Origin: Flavobacteriales bacterium
Lineage (GTDB): Bacteria > Bacteroidota > Bacteroidia > Flavobacteriales_F > PHOS-HE28
Reading direction: 5' to 3'
Assembly (NCBI GenBank): GCA_020854015.1
Contig: JADZGG010000375.1
Span: 1 to 6,609, forward strand
DNA: 6,609 bases
This document shows, one piece after another, positions 1 to 6,017 of this stretch. The notes below the pieces were generated by a model. The model was not told where the DNA came from and ran no database searches. It saw only the letters and a program-made list of their open reading frames with translations. The position numbers and the translations under genes are program-made. The number at the start of each line of letters is the position of its first letter. Positions within the stretch are counted from its first letter, which is position 1.

Positions 1-1056
1 ATGTCCGTATATCTGACCGCAGAAGCCTTCGTTCCAGCCACCGTGCTCGAAATAGATCTCATTCTTCCTGTTCTCCAGTGTCAGCCCAACTCCTGCGAAT
101 GGCTCGACATAAGGCTCAACCATCTGCATGATCGTAGTGCGGCGGAGCACTTTTCCGCTGTCGGTCGCAACGGTGCGTTGCAGGTCGATCACAAATTGAG
201 CGAGGTCAGTTGCGGTGGTCCACAGGCCATCAGGCGATAGCTCCGGGTACACGTTCCACTTGCTCTTCACCGGTGTCCGGTCGGGAAGATGACCGCTTGC
301 TGCGTTGTGGACCCATGCTTCCGGAAGCGGTTGCTGATACGTACTTCGTGACATGCCAAGCGGCTTCAATACGAGCTCATTCATGTGCTGTGGGATGGTG
401 CCACCCTTCGCATCAAGGACCACTTGTGAAGCGATGCAATAGCCGCCGCCAGAGTAACGCCACTTGCTTCCAGGTGTCTGATCCACCACGACCGATGGTG
501 AGTTTGAAGGCGTTTCACCGTTCAGGATCTGGTTCAACGTCGGCAGAGGTTCAGCTGGGCCGTAGCCTTGGAAGCCGTGTACCGTTGTGCCGGCAACGTG
601 GCCAAGCAGCCGCTTCAAGGTGACCTTTTCCGTGGATGTGAACTCATTCTCAGGGACCTTCCACGAGCGGAGTTGTTCATTCACATCGACGTCAAGCTTC
701 ACCGCACCCAGCTCCGCGAGCTTCAACACGGCCATGGTGAACACTGGCTTGCTGATGGACGCCGCTTGGAACAAGGTGCTGTCCGTAACGGGTCGTGAAC
801 TTGTGCTGTCCATCACGCCGTAGCTCTTCACCCATGCGATCTTGAAGTCATCGATGATGGCGATGCTCATGCCAGGAACACCGTAGTGCTTCATGCGCTC
901 TTCGATGGTCCACGTCCTGTCGCCTTCGATCACCACAGGTGTGCAGAGACCCGTTTCCACATGGCGCATGATGAACGCATCGGGGTCGTCCGTGCGTGTG
1001 GGGTTGTGGCACGCCGCGAACAAGGCAGCGGATATCAGAATGGCGCGGTGTTTCAT
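1..1056 (-). CDS. Beta-lactamase-family serine hydrolase, putative lipoprotein (C-terminus cut by window edge)
   Basis: The frame is open from an ATG at 1056 to the window edge, giving 352 residues without a stop; the C-terminus lies outside. It begins with a signal peptide (Lys-His-Arg, then a hydrophobic stretch) ending in a lipobox-like LFAAC around residues 12-16, so it is probably an envelope lipoprotein; Phe at -3 is not the commonest lipobox residue. The class C beta-lactamase/DD-peptidase fold (PF00144) is shown by the SISK motif at 100-103 (nucleophile Ser100, Lys103), YSGGGY at 201-206 (Tyr201 as general base; Asn of the usual YxN is Gly) and HGG at 338-340 in the KTG position. Such proteins include esterases, peptidases and D-aminoacyl hydrolases as well as penicillin-binding enzymes, so the substrate is unknown; this is not evidence for antibiotic resistance. 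It follows the frameshifted ydeI-like gene after 75 bp with no clear Shine-Dalgarno site or promoter, and may be the last gene of the operon or have its own transcript. Confidence 0.9.
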   Translation of the reverse strand, partial: MKHRAILISAALFAACHNPTRTDDPDAFIMRHVETGLCTPVVIEGDRTWTIEERMKHYGVPGMSIAIIDDFKIAWVKSYGVMDSTSSRPVTDSTLFQAASISKPVFTMAVLKLAELGAVKLDVDVNEQLRSWKVPENEFTSTEKVTLKRLLGHVAGTTVHGFQGYGPAEPLPTLNQILNGETPSNSPSVVVDQTPGSKWRYSGGGYCIASQVVLDAKGGTIPQHMNELVLKPLGMSRSTYQQPLPEAWVHNAASGHLPDRTPVKSKWNVYPELSPDGLWTTATDLAQFVIDLQRTVATDSGKVLRRTTIMQMVEPYVEPFAGVGLTLENRKNEIYFEHGGWNEGFCGQIYGH

Positions 1057-1131
1057 TCTTAGTGTTTCGTGATGAGCGAAGGTCGCCGAAGCGCGTCTTC
1101 AAGGTATCGAGGTGGGCTTGATAGTGCAGGG

Positions 1132-1630
1132 TCACGGCTTTTCACGCCCTGCGAAACGCTCCATGCCCAACAGGAATTTGATGGCCCGTTCCACGTTGCG
1201 CTTCATCGCTTCTTCGCTCTTCAGGTGGTTGATGTAGCGCACCACCTCCTTCCGCCGTGAAGGGGAAAGAGATTCCAGGGTCCTGGCCGCCTTCGGGTTG
1301 GTTTTCAGCGCGGCCGCCAGTGCTGGATGCAGGGGTCGTTCGTTCTTCCGGATCGAAGGCGATGCGCACTGAAACGTGGTCGCCGACCGCCTTGCGCGAG
1401 GTTTTCAGCATGGGGCCGTTCACGTAAAGGCGCCAATGCCCGGCGTACTTCACCAGTGTTTGGATGAAGGCGTGACCGTCCAGCGTACCGTGCACCGGAA
1501 TGGGGCCTTTTTCCTTATCGGCTTGTGCGAAGAGCTTCTGCAGATGCGCATCCGGCAGCAGGACGTACGGGTTGATGCCGATGATGTGGATCTTGGCTGT
1601 GAAAGCGGCGAGGAGGACGGGAGCGGTCAT
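1132..1630 (-). pseudogene. YdeI-like DUF1905 protein, frameshifted by a 4-bp duplication
   Basis: From the ATG at 1630, which overlaps the acetyltransferase stop as ATGA, residues 1-97 form a DUF1905 domain: an AKI..IGINPYVLLP start, PVHGTLDG at about 45-52 and GDHVSVRIAFDPEER at 83-97. The homologous C-terminal half continues in another frame: PLHPALAAAL, then SPSRRKEVVRYINHLKSEE and NVERAIKFLLG, ending FAGREKP at a stop at 1132-1134. This matches the YdeI/OmpD-associated C-terminal region. The switch is at 1336-1343, where a 4-bp unit is doubled; dropping one copy gives an uninterrupted 164-residue protein, a normal size for the family. Read literally, the first frame continues to a stop at 1142-1144 and yields 162 residues with an unrelated Gly/Arg/Glu-rich tail. 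The family is annotated as bacteriocin-protection or unknown function; the biochemical role is unclear. The frameshift could be a real mutation, a phase-variable site or a sequencing error. Confidence 0.85.
1336..1343. repeat. 4-bp tandem duplication (TCGT x2) at the ydeI-like frameshift
   Basis: On the plus strand TCGTTCGT occupies these eight bases; on the coding strand it reads ACGAACGA inside GAAGAACGAACGACCCC. Codon 97 (CGA) of the DUF1905 half ends at 1340, and the C-terminal frame starts with CCC at 1335, leaving exactly four extra bases (1336-1339). The two domain frames differ by this one unit. Confidence 0.8.
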
Positions 1631-2121
1631 AGCTCGAAGCGGTACACAAGCGCGTCGGTGAAGTGGCCACAGGCATCTTCCTTCCAGAAGCGACCACCGT
1701 TCTTTAGGACGACACGCTGACTGGCGATGTTGTCGCGCGCGACCTTTGATGCGACGTATGGAAGTCGATGGACGTTGAACGCGTGGTCCAGCATCACGCG
1801 GACGGCTTCGCTCGCATAGCCTTTGCCCCAATGCTCGCGCAAAAGGCGATAGCCCATCAGGACTTCGTCATTGGCCTGTCGTCGAAGGCTGCAACGACCG
1901 ATCCAGGTGCCATCGTGCCTCTCGATCGCCCAGCGACCGATGCCCAATGGAAGTTGTCTGCCGATATCCGCGATCCAATGACGGGCTGCGGCAACGTTAG
2001 CGAACGGTATGTCGTGGACGTACTTCAGCACCTCGGGGTCGTTGTTGAGCAGCAGGATGTCCGCCGCGTCCCGCTCTTCCAGGTCGCGCAGAACAAGGCG
2101 TTCCGTGGTGGCGACGATCAT
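1627..2121 (-). CDS. GNAT acetyltransferase, RimJ/RimL type
   Basis: A 164-residue protein of the GNAT fold (Acetyltransf_3 type), complete and of usual length. The N-terminus TERLVLRDLEERDA (6-19) is the typical first strand of RimJ/RimL-like enzymes. Residues 63-79 (RWAIERHDGTWIGRCSL) are the central strands, and 95-106 (REHWGKGYASEA) form motif A, the acetyl-CoA pyrophosphate-binding loop. Asn131 and Ser134 in DNIAS belong to motif B, followed by the GGRF turn. The enzyme should transfer an acetyl group from acetyl-CoA to an amine, possibly a protein N-terminus or small molecule; the substrate cannot be read from sequence. The ATG at 2121 overlaps the stop of the upstream DUF4406-like gene as ATGA, and its own stop overlaps the start of the ydeI-like gene in the same way, so it is probably translated by coupling. 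Confidence 0.92.
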   Translation of the reverse strand: MIVATTERLVLRDLEERDAADILLLNNDPEVLKYVHDIPFANVAAARHWIADIGRQLPLGIGRWAIERHDGTWIGRCSLRRQANDEVLMGYRLLREHWGKGYASEAVRVMLDHAFNVHRLPYVASKVARDNIASQRVVLKNGGRFWKEDACGHFTDALVYRFEL

Positions 2122-2468
2122 GGTTCCGGTACATCTTCGAGCCGCAGGTAGACGGGCTTGCCACGGGAGAGGATGAGGTTACGCTCCTTGTTGGCACCCG
2201 GACTTTCGCCGATGAGCAGCAGCGCATCGCAGGCGCCGATCACAGCAAGGGAGATGTCCATCACGGCCTTGTACCGGTCGGGGACTTGTGCCTGCACCAA
2301 TACCGGGATCGCCGCGTTCATGCCGATCAGGGGAACATGACCCATCTCCAGAAGGCGGGCTGCCGCAGCGTTCATCGCATCCAGGTTCGCCTGGCGCGCT
2401 TCAGCAGTGGGAGCGGAGTAAGGACCTGCAACGCCGATGATCATGGCGTGAAGTTCGGCACGGATCAC
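2118..2468 (-). CDS. DUF4406 / nucleoside 2-deoxyribosyltransferase-like small protein
   Basis: A small Rossmann-like protein of 116 residues if started at GTG 2468, or 108 from the ATG at 2444. The GTG overlaps the preceding stop as GTGA, matching the coupling seen at neighbouring junctions. Against that, family members usually begin directly at the first strand (MIIGVAGPYSA), which favours the ATG; the start is therefore open. Visible features (GTG numbering) are the glycine-rich first loop VAGPYSA (13-18 region), MGHVPLIGMNAA (42-53), MDISLAVIGACDALLLIGESPGANKE (70-95 region) and RGKPVY near 102-107. The last two resemble the nucleotide/sugar loop of the nucleoside 2-deoxyribosyltransferase superfamily, where a Glu after the small-residue loop (here Glu88 or Glu95) can be catalytic. 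It may cleave or bind a nucleoside or nucleotide, but no substrate can be assigned. It sits in the middle of a tight operon. Confidence 0.85.
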   Translation of the reverse strand: MIRAELHAMIIGVAGPYSAPTAEARQANLDAMNAAAARLLEMGHVPLIGMNAAIPVLVQAQVPDRYKAVMDISLAVIGACDALLLIGESPGANKERNLILSRGKPVYLRLEDVPEP

Positions 2469-3256
2469 TTCCCGAAGAACTTCCCGATGGGACCGATCAG
2501 CTCATCGTGGATGCGACCATTGCTCGCGACAAGCTCCTCGCCGAAGAGCCACTCGTCACCATTACGAAAGTCAGTGACCGTGCCGCCCGCCTCTTTGACC
2601 AACAGTGCGCCAGCGGCCACGTCCCACGGATTCAGCCCGTACTCGCAAAAGGCCTCGAAGCGACCGCAGGCCACGTAGGCGAGATCCGCTGCTGCACTGC
2701 CGAGCCTGCGGATGCCGCGGCTGTTGTGCATCAGCGCACGGAGCAGGTCCATGTATTGGGCCTCGCGGCCGAAGTCATCATACGGAAATCCTGTTGCCAG
2801 CAAGCTGTCTTGGAGGCGTGGACGTTGCGACACACGGATGCCCTTGCCGTTGAGCCAGGCACCGCCCCCTTTCCAAGCGCTGAAGCACTCGTTGTGTGTG
2901 ACCTCCAGCACGACGCCCACCAACATGTCGTTGCCATCGGCCAGACCGATGCTGATGCAATAGCAGGGCACTCCGTGGACGAAGTTGGTGGTGCCGTCCA
3001 GCGGGTCGATGATCCAGTTGAGGCCTTCCTTGCGTTCGCCGGTGCCTTCCTCCGCGATGAATCCCGCTTCCGGCACCATCTTGCCCAGCCCTTCCACCAA
3101 GCGAGTCTCGGCGGTCTTATCGACGTAGCTAACCAGGTTGTTGAGGCTCTTACTTTCAACGCTGGCCTCGGTGAAGCGTGCGGCCTCGGTACGGATGAAC
3201 TCCGCCACTTCACCACACAGCAGGGAAACGTCGCTAGTGAGCTGCTTCAGATCCAT
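2465..3256 (-). CDS. Inositol monophosphatase family protein (SuhB-like phosphatase)
   Basis: A 263-residue Mg-dependent phosphatase, the normal family length. The metal-binding motifs are intact: Glu69-Glu70 in IAEEGTG, DPLDGT at 84-89, and WDVAAG at 211-216 with the third metal aspartate at 212. The LVSYVDKTAE segment (41-50) is the family's early conserved helix. The likely reaction is hydrolysis of a small phosphate monoester such as myo-inositol 1-phosphate; fructose-1,6-bisphosphate, histidinol phosphate or 3'-phosphoadenosine phosphate are alternatives within the superfamily. The best start is the ATG at 3256, because MDLKQL begins the first helix; an in-frame start at 3292 would add a low-complexity Gly/Ser/Pro segment read from the lgt C-terminus. 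With the chosen start the gene overlaps lgt by 23 bp, and its TGA overlaps the next gene's GTG. It should be cytoplasmic. Confidence 0.94.
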   Translation of the reverse strand: MDLKQLTSDVSLLCGEVAEFIRTEAARFTEASVESKSLNNLVSYVDKTAETRLVEGLGKMVPEAGFIAEEGTGERKEGLNWIIDPLDGTTNFVHGVPCYCISIGLADGNDMLVGVVLEVTHNECFSAWKGGGAWLNGKGIRVSQRPRLQDSLLATGFPYDDFGREAQYMDLLRALMHNSRGIRRLGSAAADLAYVACGRFEAFCEYGLNPWDVAAGALLVKEAGGTVTDFRNGDEWLFGEELVASNGRIHDELIGPIGKFFGK

Positions 3257-4535
3257 GGGTGGCGCGGCGCTTGAGCCAGAGGAGCCCGGCAAGTCCGAGC
3301 AGGAACAGGAGCGTGCTGATCACTTCGGCCTGAGTGATGGGGCCGAGGAAGGGCTCGTTCACGCGGATCTTCTCGATCCAGAAGCGCTCGAAGCCGTTCA
3401 GCAGCAGGTACACCGCGAACAGCATACCCGGTACACGCAAGCGTTTGCGGATGGCCCACAGCAATGCTGCGAACAAGCCGCAAACAATGACCTCGTAAAG
3501 CGGCGTCGGGAACACGGGTAGGGGCAGCGCCGCGCAATGGTCGCCCCAGAACGTGTCCTGGCATCCGTCCATTTCCATGCCCACGCTGTTCACGTTGTGC
3601 GGATACGCAAAGGCCACGGACCACTCCGGCAGGAAGGAGGGCGCGACAACGGCTTTCATCGGTACCGTTTCCGTGGAGCCGAAGTGGTGCGCATAGAACA
3701 TGGCGTGAGCGTCGATCTCGGTCCGCACCTGATCGATGGTGGCCGCAGCAACAGTGCCGTCGGGGTTGGTGAGGTAGGCGCTGTTCACGATGCCCCAGTC
3801 GCCGTCACCGCTCACCTGACAACCGATGCGACCGATGGCGTAGGCGAGCATGAGACCGGGAGCAGCGGAATCCATGGAGGGCAGGACGGCCAACCCATGC
3901 AGCCTGAAGTAGCGGATCACCATGTAGCCCGCCACGATGAGCCCTCCGTACATGGTGAGGCCGCTGATGATGCCATCCCCACTGGGGTTCTGGATGAACT
4001 TCAGAAAGTCGCCCGGAGTTTCGATCCAATGGAAGAGCTTGGCCCCGATGAAGCCCCAGAGCGCGGCTGTCAGGGTGATGTTGCCCACATGAGCGGCCGG
4101 CGTCAGCGTCACGGTACGCTGCTTGGGCTGCGCCAACCTGTTCTTCTGCGCATCACGCCACATCCAATATGCAAAGCCGACACCTGCGAGCAGGCCCGGG
4201 AGAAAGTAGCCTTTGCCGCTCAAGAGGAAAGTGGGGGGCGAGGCGGTCACTTCGCTCCAGTTCAGCAACATGTAGGAGACTTTCCACCCGAGCAGGAAAC
4301 CCATGAGCCCGTTGAGGAACAGGTCGAGCGGCTTCGCTGGTGCGCCTTCAGTGACCGTTGTTGTGGTATTGGCGATCTGACCGAGCGTCGTGCGACGCTG
4401 CAGTTCCAGTCGGAGCGTCCACCCGGCCGCCAGAAAGGCCAGCGCCACGAAGAAACCGAAGCTGTTCAGGAACTTCAGCCCGCTCAGTTCGATCCCGAAC
4501 AGGTCGACGAAGGCGTGATAGAGGGTGGGGTACAT
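3234..4535 (-). CDS. lgt: Prolipoprotein diacylglyceryl transferase, long Bacteroidota form
   Basis: Lgt transfers diacylglycerol from phosphatidylglycerol to the lipobox cysteine of prolipoproteins in the inner membrane, the first step of lipoprotein maturation. The 433-residue protein is polytopic, with hydrophobic segments near 20-40, 72-92, 110-127, 152-168, 196-206, 225-238, 348-362, 369-381 and 404-421. Family motifs are GLTMYGGLI (192-200), GRIGCQVSGDGDWG (235-248), PTPLYE (343-348) and ERFWIEKIRVN (383-393). By hand alignment with E. coli Lgt, Arg143, Arg239 and Glu243 are kept (Arg236, Arg384, Glu388), while His103, Asn146 and Glu151 become Tyr196, Cys239 and Asp244. E. coli Lgt has about 290 residues; the extra length is an enlarged N-terminal membrane region and a roughly 90-residue soluble insert between the GRIG and PTPLYE motifs. 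I recall similar inserts in other Bacteroidota Lgts. It starts 2 bp after the mtaB stop and overlaps the phosphatase gene by 23 bp. Confidence 0.93.
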   Translation of the reverse strand: MYPTLYHAFVDLFGIELSGLKFLNSFGFFVALAFLAAGWTLRLELQRRTTLGQIANTTTTVTEGAPAKPLDLFLNGLMGFLLGWKVSYMLLNWSEVTASPPTFLLSGKGYFLPGLLAGVGFAYWMWRDAQKNRLAQPKQRTVTLTPAAHVGNITLTAALWGFIGAKLFHWIETPGDFLKFIQNPSGDGIISGLTMYGGLIVAGYMVIRYFRLHGLAVLPSMDSAAPGLMLAYAIGRIGCQVSGDGDWGIVNSAYLTNPDGTVAAATIDQVRTEIDAHAMFYAHHFGSTETVPMKAVVAPSFLPEWSVAFAYPHNVNSVGMEMDGCQDTFWGDHCAALPLPVFPTPLYEVIVCGLFAALLWAIRKRLRVPGMLFAVYLLLNGFERFWIEKIRVNEPFLGPITQAEVISTLLFLLGLAGLLWLKRRATHGSEAAH

Positions 4536-4578
4536 GGTCAGTTGGCAGTTACCAATTGGCAGGGGGCCGGTACTGACC
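4536..4578. repeat. GGCAG-type repeat with 7-bp terminal inverted repeat at the mtaB 3' end
   Basis: GGTCAGT at 4536-4542 is the exact reverse complement of ACTGACC at 4572-4578. Between them lie GGCAGTT (4544-4550), TTGG/CCAA pairs (4542-4545, 4552-4555) and GGCAGGG (4558-4564). The nine bases GGCAGTTAC (4544-4552) recur in the same orientation at 5929-5937, on the other side of mtaB. The element encodes the last residues of MtaB and runs through its stop codon to 1 bp before the lgt start codon. It may be a remnant of a dispersed intergenic repeat family. Confidence 0.5.
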
Positions 4579-5887
4579 CGTTCGTTACGTCGAAGCTTCC
4601 GGTAACGTGCCCATCGCCATTGATGCGGCCCAAGGTCACCGGCACGATGGTGTTCACCAGCGAAGCATCGTAGGGGAGGGTCACGCGGACATAGTTGTCC
4701 GTGAAGCCGAGCATTTGGCCTTCCGTTTCTTCAGCTTCAAAAAGCACAGGACGTGATGCGCCGATGTGCCTGTCGTAGAACGCGCGCTGGAGCTTACTGC
4801 CGAGAATGCGGAGCTGCTTGGTGCGCTCGCGACGGACCTCCATCGGCACGCTGTCCTCCATGCGGACGGCCGTCGTGTTGGCGCGCTCGCTGTAGGTGAA
4901 CACATGGAGATAGTCCACCGGGATCGACCGCAGGAACGCGTGTGTCTTGAGGAACTCTTCCTCCGTTTCACCAGGCGTACCGGTGATCACGTCCACGCCG
5001 ATGCAGGCATGGGGCATAAGCGTCTTGATCGCGTGGACACGTTCGGCGTAGAGCGCGGTGTCGTAGCGGCGCCGCATGCGCTCCAGGATCGCATCGCTGC
5101 CGCTCTGCAAGGGCATGTGGAAGTGCGGTGCGAAGCGCTTGCTCTGCGCCACGAAGCGGATCACATCGTCGTTGCACAGGTTCGGTTCGATGCTGCTGAT
5201 GCGGAAGCGATCGATGCCTTCCACGTGATCCAAAGCCTGGATCAGTTGCAGGAAGTCCTCGCCGTATGAGCGACCGAAATCGCCCGTGTTCACACCGGTA
5301 AGCACCACCTCGCGGATGCCCTGTGAAGCGATGGCCTCCGCTTGTGCCACGGTCTCCGCCACGGTACCGCTGCGGCTGCGACCTCGGGCCAGTGGAATGG
5401 TGCAGAAGCTGCAGAAGTAATCGCAGCCGTCCTGCACTTTCAGGAAGGTGCGGGTCCGATCGCCGGAATTCCAGCTGGGGATGAAGCGCTTCACTTCTCT
5501 GATGGCGCCGAACAGGGCCTTGCCATGCTCCTGCTTTCCGTCCAAGGCTTCAATATGCGTGGCCAGGTCGAACTTCTCATTGGCACCCAGCACCAGGTCC
5601 ACGCCGGGGATCGCGGCGATCTCTTCGGGCTTCAGCTGCGCATAGCAACCCACCACGGCGATGAAGGCCTCCGGATTGATGGCTTGGAAGCGGCGCACGT
5701 GCCGTCGGCATTCTTTGTCGGCGTTCTCGGTCACGCTGCAGGTGTTCAGCACGAACACATCCGGCCGGTCCTCGACCTTCACACGGGCATAGCCAGCCTC
5801 CTCCAGCGAACGGGCCAGGGTGCTGGTCTCGCTGAAGTTGAGCTTGCAGCCCAAGGTGTGGTATGCGGCGGTGCGGGTGGAACCCAT
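4538..5887 (-). CDS. mtaB: tRNA t6A37 methylthiotransferase MtaB
   Basis: A 449-residue radical-SAM methylthiotransferase of the MtaB (YqeV) class, which adds a methylthio group at C2 of N6-threonylcarbamoyladenosine at position 37 of ANN-decoding tRNAs. The N-terminal UPF0004 domain has its three auxiliary-cluster cysteines: Cys14 in TLGCKLNFSE, Cys50 in LNTCSVTENAD and Cys81 in VVGCYAQ. The radical-SAM cluster motif CxxxCxxC is Cys155, Cys159, Cys162 in DGCDYFCSFCTIP. Further family markers are LTGVNTGDFG (196-205), ISSIEP (230-235), FHMPLQSGSD (256-265) and DVITGTPGETEEEF (299-312). A C-terminal TRAM-like region covers about 378-435. TLGCKLNFSETSTLA distinguishes MtaB from MiaB and RimO. 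The ATG at 5887 is the natural start, placing the first cysteine at the usual position. The last 15 or so residues (NGSVPAPCQLVTAN) look non-conserved and are partly read from a GGCAG repeat. lgt follows after 2 bp. Confidence 0.96.
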   Translation of the reverse strand: MGSTRTAAYHTLGCKLNFSETSTLARSLEEAGYARVKVEDRPDVFVLNTCSVTENADKECRRHVRRFQAINPEAFIAVVGCYAQLKPEEIAAIPGVDLVLGANEKFDLATHIEALDGKQEHGKALFGAIREVKRFIPSWNSGDRTRTFLKVQDGCDYFCSFCTIPLARGRSRSGTVAETVAQAEAIASQGIREVVLTGVNTGDFGRSYGEDFLQLIQALDHVEGIDRFRISSIEPNLCNDDVIRFVAQSKRFAPHFHMPLQSGSDAILERMRRRYDTALYAERVHAIKTLMPHACIGVDVITGTPGETEEEFLKTHAFLRSIPVDYLHVFTYSERANTTAVRMEDSVPMEVRRERTKQLRILGSKLQRAFYDRHIGASRPVLFEAEETEGQMLGFTDNYVRVTLPYDASLVNTIVPVTLGRINGDGHVTGSFDVTNGSVPAPCQLVTAN

Positions 5888-5891
5888 CGGT

Positions 5892-5973
5892 CAGGTGGCA
5901 GGAGCAGGGACAGGAGGCAGTTGCAGTGGGCAGTTACAGAAGAAGCCCTGCCACCTGCCACCTGCCCACTGCC
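5892..5973. repeat. Inverted GGCAGNN-unit repeat array upstream of mtaB
   Basis: Between the T9SS cargo gene and mtaB, a left arm rich in GGCAGT/GGCAGG units (5892-5935) faces a right arm of CCTGCCA/CTGCCCA units (5947-5973) across a short spacer. GCAGTGGGCAG (5923-5933) is an exact inverted match to CTGCCCACTGC (5962-5972). CAGGTGGCAGG (5892-5902) matches in inverted form at both 5947-5957 and 5954-5964, so alternative stems are possible. The units recur at roughly 7 bp. The array ends 4 bp before the mtaB start codon, so it occupies the 5' untranslated region. It could act as a terminator or attenuator for transcripts leaving the upstream gene, as an mRNA-stabilising hairpin, or be a selfish REP-like repeat. 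No poly-T tract follows the stems. Confidence 0.65.
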
Positions 5974-6017
5974 GCTACCGACTTATCCACGAGGGCCGCA
6001 AAACTACCAAACCACCG

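Noticed and set aside
1057..1131. Possible terminator or promoter between the ydeI-like gene and the serine hydrolase.
   Set aside because: Only weak pairing (CGC with GGCG around CTTCG) is visible, with no T-run and no Bacteroidota-type TTTG/TAnnTTTG pair.
848..1135. A minus-strand frame starting GTG at 1135 that overlaps the ydeI-like stop as GTGA and begins with protein-like residues (MTLHYQAHLDTLKTRFGDL).
   Set aside because: It runs out of frame through the first 69 codons of the serine hydrolase and loses any protein-like character after about 26 residues. The hydrolase has a convincing lipoprotein signal from its own ATG at 1056.
2507..3274. A 255-residue plus-strand open frame opposite the phosphatase gene.
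   Set aside because: It mirrors the inositol monophosphatase almost exactly on the opposite strand and shows no family motif.
3257..3292. Upstream in-frame start for the phosphatase at 3292.
   Set aside because: The extra 12 residues (Gly/Ser/Pro-rich) are read from the lgt C-terminal codons and do not match the family N-terminus, which begins at MDLKQL.
3537..4673. A 378-residue plus-strand open frame opposite lgt.
   Set aside because: It lies antisense to a well-supported Lgt; its composition (His/Glu/Gln-rich, no domain motif) is what a GC-rich antisense frame gives.
5892..5973. Possible CRISPR array in the repeat region.
   Set aside because: Units are about 7 bp, imperfect and inverted, with no unique spacers of regular length and no cas genes nearby.
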